Shown piece after piece: positions 45,427 through 56,638 of a DNA stretch of 64,000 bases. A program made the translations under genes and the position numbers. Every line of letters starts with the position of its first letter. Position 1 is the stretch's first letter. This DNA comes from Deinococcus sp. QL22 (GTDB lineage: Bacteria > Deinococcota > Deinococci > Deinococcales > Deinococcaceae), in contig NZ_CP097152.1 of NCBI RefSeq assembly GCF_023370075.1, forward strand, positions 434,001 to 498,000, given 5' to 3'. Under the pieces are notes generated by a model, which had not been told where the DNA came from, did no database searches, and was given only the letters and a program-made list of their open reading frames with translations.

Positions 45427-45727
45427 TCAGCGCGTGCTCTCTCTGGCAAAGAAGGCCGCCGCTTTTTTCAATATTTCACGCTCTTGGCGCAGGATTTCAT
45501 TCTCTTTCCGGAGTCTGCGGATCTCTTGTTGCTCAGTGGTCAGAGTCTGCTGCCCATGACCAGGGAAAGCAGACTCGCCCTTCTCCTGCTGCGCATTCAT
45601 CCACTTACGCAATAAGGAATCGTGGATCCCCAGGTCCCGTGCTGTGCCCGAAAGGTTGCCACTCGTGCGGGCGAGGTGGACGGCGTCTCGCTTGAACTCG
45701 GCGGTATGGATTCTGCGGCTTGTCATG
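45427..45727 (-). CDS. IS3-family orfA
   Basis: Begins MTSRRIHTAEFKRDAVHLAR, a helix-turn-helix protein, and ends in a leucine-zipper-like coiled coil (EQQEIRRLRKENEILRQERE, ILKKAAAFFA). The ATG at 45727 is favoured over 45747. The run AAAAAAGC near its end is the usual slip site into orfB. Confidence 0.88.
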
Positions 45728-45904
45728 ATGGTGCCTCCTATCTTCAAGGCTTATCTCCATCTGTGCCAAATCGGGTCACCCTCAGTTCTGGGTTGACCCG
45801 ATAGGGAGTCAAGTCGTTCAAAAACGGCTGTCGTCGTTCCTCACTCTGATCTTGCTAGGGTTCTGTGGAGGAGGAGTTCAGTCTGACCGACAATGGAGAC
45901 TGAC

Positions 45905-46213
45905 ATGACCGCCAGTAAAAACCACTACACCGCCGAGTTCAAAGAAGAAGCCGTGCGTCTGGTGATCAGCAGCCAGAAAAGCTGCGCTGAGATCGCCCGC
46001 AACTTGGGTGTTCCACCGTATTTAGTCGTACGCTGGAAACAGCATCACGAGCAACAAGGGGCGGTGGGCCGCCCCCAATTCACCGGACGCGGCGTCGCCG
46101 CGTTGAGTGAGCAGGAAGCGCGGTTCAAGAAGCTAGAACGAGAGCTGGAAATTACCCGTCAGGAACGCGATATTCTGAAAAAAGCACTGGCCTTCTTCGC
46201 CAAAGACCACTAA
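45905..46213 (+). CDS. IS3-family orfA
   Basis: Helix-turn-helix protein (MTASKNHYTAEFKEEAVRLV; SCAEIARNLGVPPYLVVRWK) with a C-terminal coiled coil (FKKLERELEITRQERDILKK). ATG at 45905 is preferred over 45893. The stop at 46213 overlaps the orfB frame. Confidence 0.9.
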   Translation: MTASKNHYTAEFKEEAVRLVISSQKSCAEIARNLGVPPYLVVRWKQHHEQQGAVGRPQFTGRGVAALSEQEARFKKLERELEITRQERDILKKALAFFAKDH

Positions 46214-47076
46214 TTTACGGGTTCATTGAGCAGCATCGGCATGAGTACAGCATTGAGCGGCTGTGCAAGACGCTCGGTGTCGGGGTCAGTGGCTATTTTG
46301 CGTGGTGGAGAAGGCCCAAAAACTGCTATCGGGTGGAAGACGTCGCTCTGACCGAGGCCATTCGAACCATTCATCAAGTCAGTAGGGGCACCTACGGTGC
46401 CCCTCGTGTCCAAGCCGCACTCGTGGACGAGGGAAAACAGGTCAGCCGAGCACGAATTACTCGGCTGATGAAGGCAGCGGGACTGAAGGCTCGCTGCAAG
46501 CGGAAATTTCGCGTGACCACCAATTCAAAACACCCGCACCCAGTGGCCGAAAATCTACTGAATCGCGAATTTGTTGCCGAACAACCCAATCAGAAATGGG
46601 TGACGGATATTACCTATTTACCCGTGGCTGAGGGCTGGATGTACCTCGCTGTGGTGATGGATCTGTTCTCTCGCAAAATCGTGGGTTGGGCCATGCGGGC
46701 CACCCTGCAGACCGAGTTGGTCGTCGCTGCGCTGGACATGGCACAGCAGATTCGGCGTCCTGGACAAGGATTGCTCCATCATTCGGACCAGGGAATTCAA
46801 TATGCGAGTCGCGAGTATCGACAAGCACTGGAGCGCCTCCAGGCGCTCCAAAGTATGAGCCGAAAGGGAGACTGCTGGGACAACGCGGCGATGGAGAGCT
46901 TCTTCGCCACCCTCAAGCTGGAACTGGAACTCGACACAGCACAAGGAAACCGCGCTGACACACGTAATCTGGTCTTTGAGTGGATTGAGGTGTTTTACAA
47001 CCGCGAGCGTCGTCACTCTAGCTTGGGGTACCGCTCACCGACTCGCTTTGAGCAACACCGCGCCACACTGAACTGA
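46210..47076 (+). CDS. IS3-family orfB transposase (rve integrase core)
   Basis: Read from the frame change as LIYGFIEQHRHEYSIERLCK, then HTH_21 and the DDE core: QKWVTDITYLPVAEGWMYLA, LLHHSDQGIQYASREYRQAL and NAAMESFFATLKLELE. No start codon of its own near 46210; it should be made as a fusion by -1 slippage at AAAAAA in orfA. A stand-alone start at 46333 would lack the N-terminus. Intact, so possibly active. Confidence 0.9.
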   Translation, partial: LIYGFIEQHRHEYSIERLCKTLGVGVSGYFAWWRRPKNCYRVEDVALTEAIRTIHQVSRGTYGAPRVQAALVDEGKQVSRARITRLMKAAGLKARCKRKFRVTTNSKHPHPVAENLLNREFVAEQPNQKWVTDITYLPVAEGWMYLAVVMDLFSRKIVGWAMRATLQTELVVAALDMAQQIRRPGQGLLHHSDQGIQYASREYRQALERLQALQSMSRKGDCWDNAAMESFFATLKLELELDTAQGNRADTRNLVFEWIEVFYNRERRHSSLGYRSPTRFEQHRATLN

Positions 47077-47083
47077 TCCTCCA

Positions 47084-47482
47084 CGAAGGCATTGCAATAT
47101 CACTCTGTTCGCTCGCGACCAGCGTTTTTTTATGGGTCATGTGGTGCTTGCGGAACACTCGGTCGACGCTTTTGAAGCTGACCTTGAGGCCCGTGGTGTC
47201 TTCGAGCATGCGGGCATGCTCGATCAACGTGGCGTCTCGGTGCGTCTCGAGTTGCTTCAACAACTGCTGTTCATGGACAGGTGTCATTCGTGGTGGGCGT
47301 CCAGAAGACCGGCCGACTTGGTGCAGCGTCCCAAGACGCTGCTTGGCGAGGTAGGCATCAACGGTTTCAAGGTGAATCCGATACAGCCGGGCGACGACCT
47401 GACGGGGCTGTCCACCCTCGACCGCAGCCACCACCCGTTCCCGCAAATCCAGACTGTACCCTCGGCCTCCCACTCGTTTCAC
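47084..47482 (-). pseudogene. IS630-family transposase, N-terminal fragment
   Basis: Starts GRGYSLDLRERVVAAVEGGQ, followed by the helix-turn-helix region (VVARLYRIHLETVDAYLAKQ) and GRPPRMTPVHEQQLLKQLET, ending FKSVDRVFRKHHMTHKKTL. The catalytic DDE half is missing because the second IS3 element's right end (47083) lies here. Truncated by that insertion. Confidence 0.85.
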
Positions 47483-47776
47483 GTCATCATGATGACAAAT
47501 GCTCTAGATCGTCGGAGTAAGGCTCGCCCTATGCGTCAACACGTGGAGGTACGACCCGTGGCGCCCGCAGGACGCCACGATGGTGGCGGCCTTTTCACGC
47601 ACGTCTACTGCGGCTCAAAGCGTGCGCGGTTGACTTTCCTATCCGGCCTCGTAATGATGCTTCATACGGAATTCGTATCAGGGGTCGCGGCCTCGACCGA
47701 AACCGCCTCCAAAGACACACCGACATCCTGAGTTGCCGTCATTCCGAGTGGAAAGAGTGTGAGGGGGCCAACCGCA
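47483..47776. other. Gap before the biosynthetic cluster
   Basis: About 290 bp between the IS630 fragment and the phosphopantetheinyl transferase gene. No supported gene. It marks the left border of the cluster and should hold its first promoter. Confidence 0.5.
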
Positions 47777-48577
47777 ATGAGTCCACCGCACGCAGCGAGT
47801 CAGGCCGGACGTTTGGCGAGTTCATCTGGATTGAAAGCTGAAACGATGGGTTTTTCAGCTGAAATCCATTTGATGCACTTGCTCGCTGCCGAAACAGGCG
47901 CGTGGCAACTGGCTGCTTGTCTATCGGGTGAGGAACTGGCACGCGCCGAAGCTTATGCCGGTGCCCCCGCACGCGGGTTTTACGTCGCTTCAGTGGTCTT
48001 TCGCCGTACCGTTTTGGGGGCCGTGTTGCATATCCCGCCCGCTGAAGTGCGGTTCGAACGTTTACCGGGCAGGACTAAACCTCAGCTGGCCGCCTCTCAG
48101 AATCCGGAAAATTGGCGCTTCAGCCTCTCGCATTCGGGCGAACTGGCGTTGCTGGCGCTGGGGTGCGGGAGAGAAGTAGGCGTAGATTTGGAACGGATGC
48201 GGGCTGGGGTCAATTGGCGTGGTGTGGCACAAACGGCATTCTCTCCGTATGAGCGTGCAGCGCTTCTGGCTGTTGGGCCGCCGCATAGGCTGGACATGTT
48301 CTACCGCCTCTGGACGGCCAAAGAAGCCTATTTGAAAGCGTGCGGCCTAGGCCTGAGCGTGCCCCTAGAAGCAGTCAGTGTGATCTTGGCTGGAGCTGAA
48401 ATTGATGTACTCCAAGCGGTTCACGGGGATTTGAGGCAGTGGCGGGGCCAATGTGTGCCGTTGCCGCCGGCGTTGATCCCCGCTTACCGCGCCGCAGTCG
48501 TTGTACAGGCGGCTCCACGCGAGCGTCTTAGCCTCAGCGTGCAGCACTGGAATCCCTTACCTTCAGCAGACATTTGA
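47777..48577 (+). CDS. 4'-Phosphopantetheinyl transferase, Sfp type
   Basis: Activates the carrier proteins of the PKS and NRPS by adding the phosphopantetheine arm from CoA. The family signatures are present: WRFSLSHSGELALLALG, REVGVDLERM (GVDxE magnesium site, about two fifths into the protein) and FYRLWTAKEAYLKACGLGL (WxxKEAxxKxxG). The length of about 266 residues fits Sfp-type. Start is uncertain: ATG 47777 has GAGGGGG upstream; ATG 47846 would fit the conserved part more closely. It lies 309 bp before the PKS gene, in the same direction, as the first gene of the cluster. Confidence 0.94.
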   Translation: MSPPHAASQAGRLASSSGLKAETMGFSAEIHLMHLLAAETGAWQLAACLSGEELARAEAYAGAPARGFYVASVVFRRTVLGAVLHIPPAEVRFERLPGRTKPQLAASQNPENWRFSLSHSGELALLALGCGREVGVDLERMRAGVNWRGVAQTAFSPYERAALLAVGPPHRLDMFYRLWTAKEAYLKACGLGLSVPLEAVSVILAGAEIDVLQAVHGDLRQWRGQCVPLPPALIPAYRAAVVVQAAPRERLSLSVQHWNPLPSADI

Positions 48578-48593
48578 ACCGGGTTCAGTCTGC
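48566..48593. repeat. Stem-loop at the end of the transferase gene
   Basis: GCAGAC and GTCTGC enclose the inner pair TGAACC/GGTTCA; the structure overlaps the transferase stop codon. No T-run. It may limit read-through into the 309-bp leader of the PKS gene. The leader shows no other feature. Confidence 0.4.
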
Positions 48594-48886
48594 GGGGTCT
48601 TCTGGCAAAAGATGACAAGTCACCCGTAGCGCCAAGAAAAATTCTGGCTTACAGTGAAGACTCAATTACAGTTTGCACTCACACAGTTCAGTGTTATCCC
48701 TCACCGCCGCCGCGCCCACCTTCCTGGTTTCACTTCTCCTTAGGATTCCGGATGTTTTGCTCCATCCTCTCCGCTGCGCTGCGGTGCGTCCACTCCAATC
48801 CGTCACCCCGTTCCCTCTCCCTTTGGTCGGGTCGCCCTCATTATTTCAGAATGGGAATTGACCGGAATTCTCCTCAGAGGTACACC

Positions 48887-51800
48887 ATGACGCATTCCGA
48901 GTGGACGCCTTCCGCCTTTATTGCTGCTGTGGATGGGGTGGAGCTGGCTGCCGAAGTTGTTCAGCCTGCCGAAGCCATCGCCATCGTCGGTATCGGCTGC
49001 CGCTTTCCCGGCCAGTCCAACACCCCTCACCAGTTTTGGAATTTTTTGGTCAGCGGGGGCGACGCTGTCACCGAAATTCCGGCGGAACGCTGGCGGGTCG
49101 ACGCCTACTTCAACCCCGATCACCGCGCACCGGGGCGTACCTATGCCCGCTGGGGCGGCTTTATTCGGGATATCGACCAGTTCGACGCCGCCTTTTTCGG
49201 TATTTCTCCGCGTGAGGCGGCCCGCATGGATCCCCAGCAACGCCTGCTCCTGGAAGTGGCCGACGAAGCTTTTCAGGATGCGGGTCTGCCCCCTAGCACG
49301 CTGGCGGGATCAGATACAGGTGTGTTTATGGGCGTCTCGACCTGCGATTACGCGGGCATTCAGACCGCCTCGAATGCCCGCCATTCCATCGACTCGTTTA
49401 CCAATTTGGGCGTCGGCACCTGTATCACCGCCAACCGGATTTCTTACCACTACGATTTTCACGGGCCTAGTTTTGTGGTCGATACCGCCTGTTCATCATC
49501 GCTGGTGGCAGTCAGTTTGGCGTGCAAGGCGCTTTGGAACGGGGAATGTGCGGTGGCCCTCACGGGCGCGGTGAACCTGATGCTGCGCCCCGAAAACACG
49601 ATGGGCTTCAGCAAAGCGCAGATGCTTTCTCCTCAGGGCCGCTGCAAAAGCTTTGACGCCGACGCCAGCGGCTACGTGCGGGCCGAGGGCGCGGGCGTTC
49701 TGGTGCTCAAGCCGCTGAGCCGCGCACAGGCCGACGGCGACCGCATTTACGCTGTGATCCGCGCCGCCGACATCAATCAGGATGGGCGCACCGGGGGCAT
49801 CGCCCTGCCCAACGGAGAAGCTCAGGCGGGCCTGCTCCGCAGTATTTATGCACGTGCGGGCCTCAATCCGGCGGGGGTGCGGTACGTGGAAGCGCACGGT
49901 ACGGGTACGGTGGTGGGGGATCCCATCGAAGTGAAGGCGTTGGGACAGGTGTTGCGGGCCAGCTACGCCCCCGGCCAGCCGGAATGCCTGATCGGATCGG
50001 TCAAAAGCAATCTGGGACACCTCGAAGCCGCATCGGGCATGGCTGGACTCATCAAGGCTGCCCTCAGCATCCAGCAGCGCGAGCTCCCCGGCAACCTGCA
50101 CTTCCATACGCCCAATCCGGCCATTCCCTTTGACGCCTATGGCCTGCGCGTCGTGGTGGGGCAGCAGGCTTGGCCCACCGACCCAGACGGCTCGCAGTCG
50201 TTCCTGACGGGTATCAATTCCTTCGGCTTCGGCGGCACGAATGCCCATGTGGTGCTGGACAGTGCGCCGCTGATCCCAGAGCTTCAGGCCAAGGCAGCCG
50301 ATTCACACAACCGCGCCGAACTCCTCCCCATTTCGGCCCGCAGTCCGGAAGCGTTGCGTGCTGTGGCCGAACAGTACCGAGACTTTTCCGCCTCGCATCT
50401 TCATCTGCCGCTCCCAGACCTTGCCGCCACGTTGGGCCGTCACCGCGAGCATCACCCGTACCGGCTGAGCCTTGCGCCGCGTAACCACCTGGAATGGCAG
50501 GAGCAGTTGCAGGCCTTCCTGGACAGCGAAACGCGGGCAGGCATGGCGCAGGGCCGCACGGTGGCCGAGGGCGAACGGGTGCCGCTGGCCTTCGTGTTTG
50601 CGGGCATGGGGCCGCAGTGGTGGGGCATGGGCCGCGAACTGCTGGGCGAATCTGGCGAACCGGTGTTCCGCGCCGCCCTGGAGGAAATAGACGCGCTGCT
50701 GGCCGTGTATACGGGCTGGAGCCTGCTGGCTGAACTGACGCGTCCTGAAGAAGAGTCGCGCATCAATGAAACGCAGATTGCCCAGCCTGCCATTTTTGCC
50801 CTACAAGTGGCGTTGGCGCGGCTGTGGGCCAGTTGGGGCGTGCTGCCCGACGTGATTATCGGCCACAGCCTCGGCGAAGCGGCGGCGGCCCACATCGCTG
50901 GAGCCTTGTCCCTCCCTGACGCTGTTCACCTCATCTATCAGCGCAGCCGGCTGCAACACAGCACTGCTGGGCAAGGCAAAATGCTGGCTGTCACCCTGCC
51001 GCCCGCAGAGGCCACTGCGCTGGTGGCCGAATTTCCGGGCCGGGTATCGGTGGCCGCCATCAACAGTCCCACCGACCTCACGCTGGCGGGCGTCACCGCC
51101 GACCTCGAAACCATCGCCGCCCGCCTGACTGCCGCAGACGTATTTAATGCCTTCCTGAAGGTCGACGTGCCCTTTCACAGCCCGGTGATGGAACAGATTC
51201 GCACGGAGTTTTTTACGGTGATGGGGGGGCTGGTGCCGCGTGCGCCGAGTATCCCGCTGATGTCGACCACCTTTGGGCGCTGGATCGAAGGCGCAGAACT
51301 GGACGTCACGGCGTGGTGGCACAATATCCGCCAATCGGTGCTGTTTGAAGGCGGCATTCGGCAAATTTTGGGGGGCGGCCCGCACGTCTTCTTGGAGGTC
51401 AGCGCCCATCCTGCGCTGTCGGCCAGCCTGACGCGCTGTATCGCGGCGGCCGCCCAACCGCACGCCCGCAACGCAAGCGTGGTGTTGCCGTCACTGCGAC
51501 GCCTGGAACCCGAACGCATCACGCTGCTGGGGTCGCTGGGCCGCCTGTACACGCTCGGCCGTGAGATGGTTTGGCCCCGAATTCACACCGCCGCGCCCCA
51601 GCATTTGCCCTTGCCGCTGTATCCGTGGCAGCACGAGCGCCACTGGAACGAAACGGCCCGCGCCCACCGCGAACGCCTCGGCCTGAAGCTGCATCCCCTG
51701 TTGGGCGAGCGGCAAGACTCGGCCACACCCGCCTGGGAAAACGTGTTGGATGCCTACAGCACGCCCGATTTGCGCGATCATGTGGTGCAGGGCGAAGTGG

Positions 51801-54800
51801 TGTTTCCGGGTGCAGGCTATGTCGAGATGGCCCTTGCAGCGGCCCGCGAAACCTTTGCCGAGCCGGGTGCAGTGCTCAGCGATATCACCTTTGCACAGGC
51901 CCTGACTTTGCCGCCGGGTGAGGGCCGCGTGGTGCACACTCTCGTAGATGCCCGGCACGCCCTGCATGTGCATAGTCGCCCCGCGAGCGCGGCAGACGCG
52001 GCAGGTTCTGACGCCCCCGCCGCCGAAGACTGGACTTTGCACGCCCGCGCTACATTGCGGCGGTTGGGGGGCCATCTGGCACGGCAAGAATCGTTGCCCA
52101 CGCTCCGCGCCTGTTTCCCGCGCCCATACCCCACCGACGCTTTTTACACCCGGTTTCACGCCCTAGGATTGCAGTACGGCCCGCATTACCGGGGATTGTC
52201 AGAGGTATGGCTGGGTGCGGGAAACGGAGAAGCTTTCGGAATGCTGAGGCCCGCGCTGCCACATGAGGGCGGCTTGTTGCCCCCGCCCGTGCTGGACGCG
52301 TGTTTTCAACTGCTCTTGGGGGCGGTGGCCTCGCTCCCGGATGCCCCGGAAGGCCGCCTGTATTTGCCGGTGCAGATTCGGGAACTGGTGTTTATTCCCG
52401 CTGCCGATGGGTCTGCCCCCCTGTGCGCCCACGCCCGCCTGACCCACTGGGACACGGCCCGCATCACGGGCGACCTGACCCTGATGGACGCGGCGGGTCA
52501 CGTGCTGGCCGAGGTGCGCGGCCTGAGTTGTCAGGCGATAGACAGCGCGGCCACCAGCCTAGACGCCATGCTGTACACCCACACGTGGGAGCGGCACCCG
52601 CTGCTGGAACCTCAACAAGCTGAGCCGATTACCCTGACGCTCCCTGCCCTGTCTGAGTTGGAAGACATCCGCGCCGATACACTGGCCCGCATAGGAACCC
52701 CCCAAGACCGGGCCGACTTTGAAACCCTGAGTGCGCGGCTGGCTGGCCTGTACGCAAGGGCCGCCTTCGCCGACGTACCCAGTGTGCCCCAATCTGATCT
52801 GAGGCAGGCGGCGCAGGCCTTGGCCGATGCCGTCTCTGGTTCCGATGATGCAGATCCTGAAACCCTCTGGCGCTCGCTCTGGTCACGCTTTCCCGGTCAC
52901 GCTGCCGAATTGCAGGTACTTCACCGCGCCGGGGCGACGTTGGCGGCGCGGTTGCAAGCTGATAACGCAGATTTCCCCGCTCCCCGACCTTCTGCACTCA
53001 CCACTGATCACTCACCACCCACCGATGTTGCCACACTCTCTGTGCTCGGCGGACTGTCTGGCCCCCTCGACCACCTGCGCTCCGCCTCGCCTACCGTACG
53101 GCCCGCGCATACGCTGTTGGCGGCGGCGCTGACCCGCCTTTTGGATGCCCGGAGCTTGGACGCTCGAACCTCGCCCCAACCTGTGCGAGTGCTGCAATTG
53201 AACGCGGTAGGGGAAGGCTTGTCGGGTGGGTTGACGGCACAGTTGGCCCCCGCGCTGGCCCGCCCCGCCGTCACTCTCACGTTGGCCGATGCCGACCCAG
53301 ACGCCCTGGAACGCGCCGCTGCCCGCGCGGGCCAAAGCCTGAGTGCTGCGCCGGAAACGTTGCTGCTCGGCCCCACCCGCCCACTCTCCGAGCAGTGGGA
53401 AGGTGAACAGCAGAGATTCGATGTGGTGGTAGGCGTGGATGTGGGAACAGACGCCGCCGCCAACCTGCGACACCTGCTGGCCCCCGGCGGCGTGCTGCTG
53501 CTGGAATTCACCCGGCGTTTGCCTGCATGGACAGGGCTTTTGCCTGAGCTTGGGGTAGTTTCCAGTCCTTTGGCCGCTCTGAACGCTGCAGGTATTGAAG
53601 ACGTGCAGCGTTTGCCCGACGCGCCCGAATCCGAATTGGCCGTGCGAGACCTGATCTGGGGCCGTGCGCCTGTGGGGATGGCCGATCTGGCTGCCGTTCC
53701 TGCCGCTCAAATCGCTGCCCCCGCTGGCCGCTGGCTCCTGTTTGCCGACGATGCCGACTTTGCCGCCCAACTGGGTACCGAATTGAGCGCGCGGCAAGGC
53801 GCGGTGCAAGTGGTGGCCCCGCTGGGCACGCACATTCCCGGCGCATCGGAAGTGCCACCCGCTGACCGCGTCGCCCTGAGTGCGCTGATGGTACAGGCCG
53901 AGGCGTTTGCGGGAATCATCTTCGCTTGGGGTCTGAATTCTCCTGCCCAACCTTCCGTCACCGAGTTGCAGCACGCCGAAACCTTGGGCGGCCAAAGCGT
54001 GCTGGCGCTGGTGCAGGCTTTAGCAACCCAGGCGTTGGCGACCACTGAAACCAACACGGCGCTCTGGCTAGTCACGCGGGGAGCACAGGCGGTGAACACA
54101 GCGGCGGTCGCGCCTTTGCAAGCAGGCATCTGGGGGCTGGGGCGCGTGGTTGGCACCGAATACCCGCACCTCGAGCCTCGGCTGGTCGACCTTGATCCGG
54201 CTGCTCCGGCGGCGGCCAGTGCTGCCGTACTGGTGCGGGAACTGTTGGGCGGCAGCGCCGAAGATGAACTGGCCTTCCGTGGAGTGGCGGGCCAGTCGGT
54301 GCGCTGGGTTCACCGCCTGACCCGTCCTAGCCGCGATCGGCTGACCACTTCCAGCTCCCGAATCCCTGCCGATACTGCCACGCGCATTCACATTCAGCGC
54401 CCCGGCGTGCTGGCAAGTTTGGTGCATCAGGCCGCGCCGCGCCGCGCCCCCGAACCTGGAGAAGTCGAAGTGCGTGTGGAAGCCGCCGCGCTGAATTTTA
54501 AGGACATCATGGTGGGGATGGGTCTGCTGTCCGACGAGGCGTTAGAAGGCGGATTCACCGGGCGTTCTTACGGTATGGAAGCGGCGGGCATCATTGAGCG
54601 CGTGGGCGAGGGCGTGACCCAATACATGCCCGGTGACGCGGTGGTGCTGTGCGGCCCCGACGCCCTGAGTACCTTCCGCACCGTGCCGCTGCCCTACCTG
54701 GTGCGCCGTCCCGCCCACCTGTCCAGCGAGGCCGCCGCGACCCTGCCGATTGCGTACCTGACGGCGTATTACGCGCTGCATACCCTGTGCCAACTGGGGC

Positions 54801-56638
54801 CGGATGACCGCGTCCTGATTCATGCGGCGGCGGGCGGCGTGGGCTTGGCGGCTACCGCGCTGTGTCGGCGGGCCGGGGCCACCGTGTACGCCACCGCCGG
54901 AACACCCGAAAAACGCGAACTGTTGCGGGCGTTGGGTGCGGCCCACATCATGGATTCGCGTACGCTGGATTTTGCCGAAGAAGTAAGGGCGGTCAGCGGC
55001 GGCAAGGGCGTCAGCATCGTGCTGAATTCGTTGTCGGGCGAGGCGATCGGGCGCAGCCTGAGTTGCCTGAGTCCCTACGGCAAATTCGTGGAAATCGGCA
55101 AGCGCGACATCTATCAGAACAGCCCATTGGACTTGGCCCCCTTCCGCAACAACCTGTCCTACTTTGCCGTCGACCTAGACCGGATGTGGGTCGACCGCCC
55201 GCAGATGATGCAGGGCCTGCTGCACACGGTCATGGGCCTGTTCGAGTCCCGCGAGCTTGCGCCGCTGGCCTACCGCGTGTTCCCGTATGCGGCGGCAGAA
55301 TCGGCCTTCCGTTTTATGGCGCAGGCGCGGCACACAGGCAAAGTGGTGCTGGCCCTCACTGCCGAAGCTCCGGCGCAGCTGTCTTCTGTCCCCAAACCGG
55401 TGCGCCTAAACCCAGACGGCGTGTACCTGATCACGGGCGGATTGGGCGGCTTTGGGCTGGCGCTGGCAGGCTGGCTGGCCGGGCGCGGGGCGCGGCGGCT
55501 GGTGCTGGTGGGAAGAAGTGGGGGCAGCGAGGCGGCGCGAACCACCGTGAATGACCTTCTTCAGCACACCGAAGGTTTGCAAATTGCACTGGAACAGGCC
55601 GATATTGCTGACCCGGACGCCGTGCAAACACTGCTGGAACGCACCCGCCAACTGGGGCCACTGCGCGGCGTATTCCATGCGGCAATGGTCATCGACGACG
55701 CCCTGATCGAGCAACTGACGCCCGAACGATTCAGCCGCGTCACGGCTCCCAAAGTGCTAGGCGCGTGGAATCTGCACACCCACACGCAGGCTGACCTGCT
55801 GGAGGTGTTCGTGTGTTTTTCGTCGGTTAGCGCCCTGATCGGCAATGTGGGGCAGGCCAATTATGCTGCAGCCAACGCTTTTTTAGATGCTCTGGCCGAT
55901 GTCCGCCGCGCCGAGGGTTTGCCTGCACTGACTGTCAACTGGGGCGCGGTGGCCGATGTAGGCTACCTGACCGGGCAAGCGGCGGTGGCGGGGCGGCTGG
56001 AAGCGGTGGGCGTGACGCCCGTTCCGGTGGGTCAACTGTTGGCGGCGTTGGGCGAGTTGTGGCCCGCCGCGCTGAGCCGCGACCCTCGCACCCCCGGCGC
56101 AGTGGGCGTCGCGGCACTGCATTGGCCCTTGCTCGTTCAGTCCCGAGGTGTGCCGTTGCCCCCGCGTTTGGCGCATCTGCTGTCGTCCGCCGACGCCGAA
56201 GCGTCCACCCAAGAGGCAAGCGGATTCCTGTCGGCACTGCTCAGTCTGTCCGCAGAGGAACGCGGAGCCGCCCTGAGTCACCGCCTTGCCGAACAATTGG
56301 CCCGCATCTTGGGCACATCGCCGGGCAAGCTCGACCACGATTTGGCGATCATGAAAATGGGCGTAGATTCGCTGATGGCCGTGGAACTGGGCAGCCAGAT
56401 TCAGGCCGAAACGGGCGTGAAAGTGTCGCCTATGAAGTTTGTCGGCGGCATTACGCTGCGTGGCCTGACCGAATTCGTGCTGGACAGCCTGACTGCGCCT
56501 GCAGCACAGCCGAAGGTATTGACCGTACCGCGTGCTGCCCCCGGAGCTGATCTCCATCAACACGTTGAAACCTTACCGGACGCCGATGTCGACGCGATGC
56601 TGGCGGGCCTGTTGGCCGAGCAGCGGGGCCGGGCATGA
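48887..56638 (+). CDS. Type I polyketide synthase, fully reducing module KS-AT-DH-pseudoMT-ER-KR-ACP
   Basis: A 2583-residue single-module PKS. Start ATG 48887 with AGAGG upstream. Domains by residue: KS from 31 (DTACSSS near 200, [17 protein letters not shown]); AT about 570-870 ([22 protein letters not shown] near 658, VPFHSP, which leans to malonyl-CoA); DH about 930-1220 ([11 protein letters not shown], fits HxxxGxxxxP; LDACFQ); a methyltransferase-like region about 1430-1550 whose SAM loop is degraded ([13 protein letters not shown]); ER about 1835-2155 ([14 protein letters not shown]); KR from 2180 ([28 protein letters not shown]); ACP with [10 protein letters not shown] near 2492. There is no loading module, so an acyl starter must come from outside. 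It should extend and fully reduce the chain. Its stop overlaps the NRPS start by ATGA. Confidence 0.96.
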   Translation: MTHSEWTPSAFIAAVDGVELAAEVVQPAEAIAIVGIGCRFPGQSNTPHQFWNFLVSGGDAVTEIPAERWRVDAYFNPDHRAPGRTYARWGGFIRDIDQFDAAFFGISPREAARMDPQQRLLLEVADEAFQDAGLPPSTLAGSDTGVFMGVSTCDYAGIQTASNARHSIDSFTNLGVGTCITANRISYHYDFHGPSFVVDTACSSSLVAVSLACKALWNGECAVALTGAVNLMLRPENTMGFSKAQMLSPQGRCKSFDADASGYVRAEGAGVLVLKPLSRAQADGDRIYAVIRAADINQDGRTGGIALPNGEAQAGLLRSIYARAGLNPAGVRYVEAHGTGTVVGDPIEVKALGQVLRASYAPGQPECLIGSVKSNLGHLEAASGMAGLIKAALSIQQRELPGNLHFHTPNPAIPFDAYGLRVVVGQQAWPTDPDGSQSFLTGINSFGFGGTNAHVVLDSAPLIPELQAKAADSHNRAELLPISARSPEALRAVAEQYRDFSASHLHLPLPDLAATLGRHREHHPYRLSLAPRNHLEWQEQLQAFLDSETRAGMAQGRTVAEGERVPLAFVFAGMGPQWWGMGRELLGESGEPVFRAALEEIDALLAVYTGWSLLAELTRPEEESRINETQIAQPAIFALQVALARLWASWGVLPDVIIGHSLGEAAAAHIAGALSLPDAVHLIYQRSRLQHSTAGQGKMLAVTLPPAEATALVAEFPGRVSVAAINSPTDLTLAGVTADLETIAARLTAADVFNAFLKVDVPFHSPVMEQIRTEFFTVMGGLVPRAPSIPLMSTTFGRWIEGAELDVTAWWHNIRQSVLFEGGIRQILGGGPHVFLEVSAHPALSASLTRCIAAAAQPHARNASVVLPSLRRLEPERITLLGSLGRLYTLGREMVWPRIHTAAPQHLPLPLYPWQHERHWNETARAHRERLGLKLHPLLGERQDSATPAWENVLDAYSTPDLRDHVVQGEVVFPGAGYVEMALAAARETFAEPGAVLSDITFAQALTLPPGEGRVVHTLVDARHALHVHSRPASAADAAGSDAPAAEDWTLHARATLRRLGGHLARQESLPTLRACFPRPYPTDAFYTRFHALGLQYGPHYRGLSEVWLGAGNGEAFGMLRPALPHEGGLLPPPVLDACFQLLLGAVASLPDAPEGRLYLPVQIRELVFIPAADGSAPLCAHARLTHWDTARITGDLTLMDAAGHVLAEVRGLSCQAIDSAATSLDAMLYTHTWERHPLLEPQQAEPITLTLPALSELEDIRADTLARIGTPQDRADFETLSARLAGLYARAAFADVPSVPQSDLRQAAQALADAVSGSDDADPETLWRSLWSRFPGHAAELQVLHRAGATLAARLQADNADFPAPRPSALTTDHSPPTDVATLSVLGGLSGPLDHLRSASPTVRPAHTLLAAALTRLLDARSLDARTSPQPVRVLQLNAVGEGLSGGLTAQLAPALARPAVTLTLADADPDALERAAARAGQSLSAAPETLLLGPTRPLSEQWEGEQQRFDVVVGVDVGTDAAANLRHLLAPGGVLLLEFTRRLPAWTGLLPELGVVSSPLAALNAAGIEDVQRLPDAPESELAVRDLIWGRAPVGMADLAAVPAAQIAAPAGRWLLFADDADFAAQLGTELSARQGAVQVVAPLGTHIPGASEVPPADRVALSALMVQAEAFAGIIFAWGLNSPAQPSVTELQHAETLGGQSVLALVQALATQALATTETNTALWLVTRGAQAVNTAAVAPLQAGIWGLGRVVGTEYPHLEPRLVDLDPAAPAAASAAVLVRELLGGSAEDELAFRGVAGQSVRWVHRLTRPSRDRLTTSSSRIPADTATRIHIQRPGVLASLVHQAAPRRAPEPGEVEVRVEAAALNFKDIMVGMGLLSDEALEGGFTGRSYGMEAAGIIERVGEGVTQYMPGDAVVLCGPDALSTFRTVPLPYLVRRPAHLSSEAAATLPIAYLTAYYALHTLCQLGPDDRVLIHAAAGGVGLAATALCRRAGATVYATAGTPEKRELLRALGAAHIMDSRTLDFAEEVRAVSGGKGVSIVLNSLSGEAIGRSLSCLSPYGKFVEIGKRDIYQNSPLDLAPFRNNLSYFAVDLDRMWVDRPQMMQGLLHTVMGLFESRELAPLAYRVFPYAAAESAFRFMAQARHTGKVVLALTAEAPAQLSSVPKPVRLNPDGVYLITGGLGGFGLALAGWLAGRGARRLVLVGRSGGSEAARTTVNDLLQHTEGLQIALEQADIADPDAVQTLLERTRQLGPLRGVFHAAMVIDDALIEQLTPERFSRVTAPKVLGAWNLHTHTQADLLEVFVCFSSVSALIGNVGQANYAAANAFLDALADVRRAEGLPALTVNWGAVADVGYLTGQAAVAGRLEAVGVTPVPVGQLLAALGELWPAALSRDPRTPGAVGVAALHWPLLVQSRGVPLPPRLAHLLSSADAEASTQEASGFLSALLSLSAEERGAALSHRLAEQLARILGTSPGKLDHDLAIMKMGVDSLMAVELGSQIQAETGVKVSPMKFVGGITLRGLTEFVLDSLTAPAAQPKVLTVPRAAPGADLHQHVETLPDADVDAMLAGLLAEQRGRA

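Larger units (their letters stand above)
43390..45778 (-). mobile_element. IS3-family element, interrupted by an IS110-type element
   Basis: Ends read inward TGTCCCGATTGTGCGTAGC (from 43390) and TGACCCGATTTGGCACAGA (from 45778), imperfect inverted repeats starting with TG as in IS3. orfA (45427-45727) and orfB are on the minus strand. orfB is split: its N-terminal part stops at MSRKGNCW near 44765, and DNAVSESFFTTLKRE resumes at about 43608. The material between is the IS110-type element. Confidence 0.85.
45866..47083 (+). mobile_element. Second IS3-family element, 1218 bp, apparently intact
   Basis: Ends read inward TGGAGGAGGAGTTCAGTCTG (45866) and TGGAGGATCAGTTCAGTGTG (ending 47083), with TG...CA termini. 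orfA and orfB lie in overlapping frames with the slip run CTGAAAAAAGC. No flanking target duplication is seen. The right end lies within an IS630-type transposase gene. Confidence 0.9.

Noticed and set aside
53012..53995. Minus-strand open frame of 327 codons within the PKS
   Set aside because: Shadow of the PKS frame in a region of strong codon bias.
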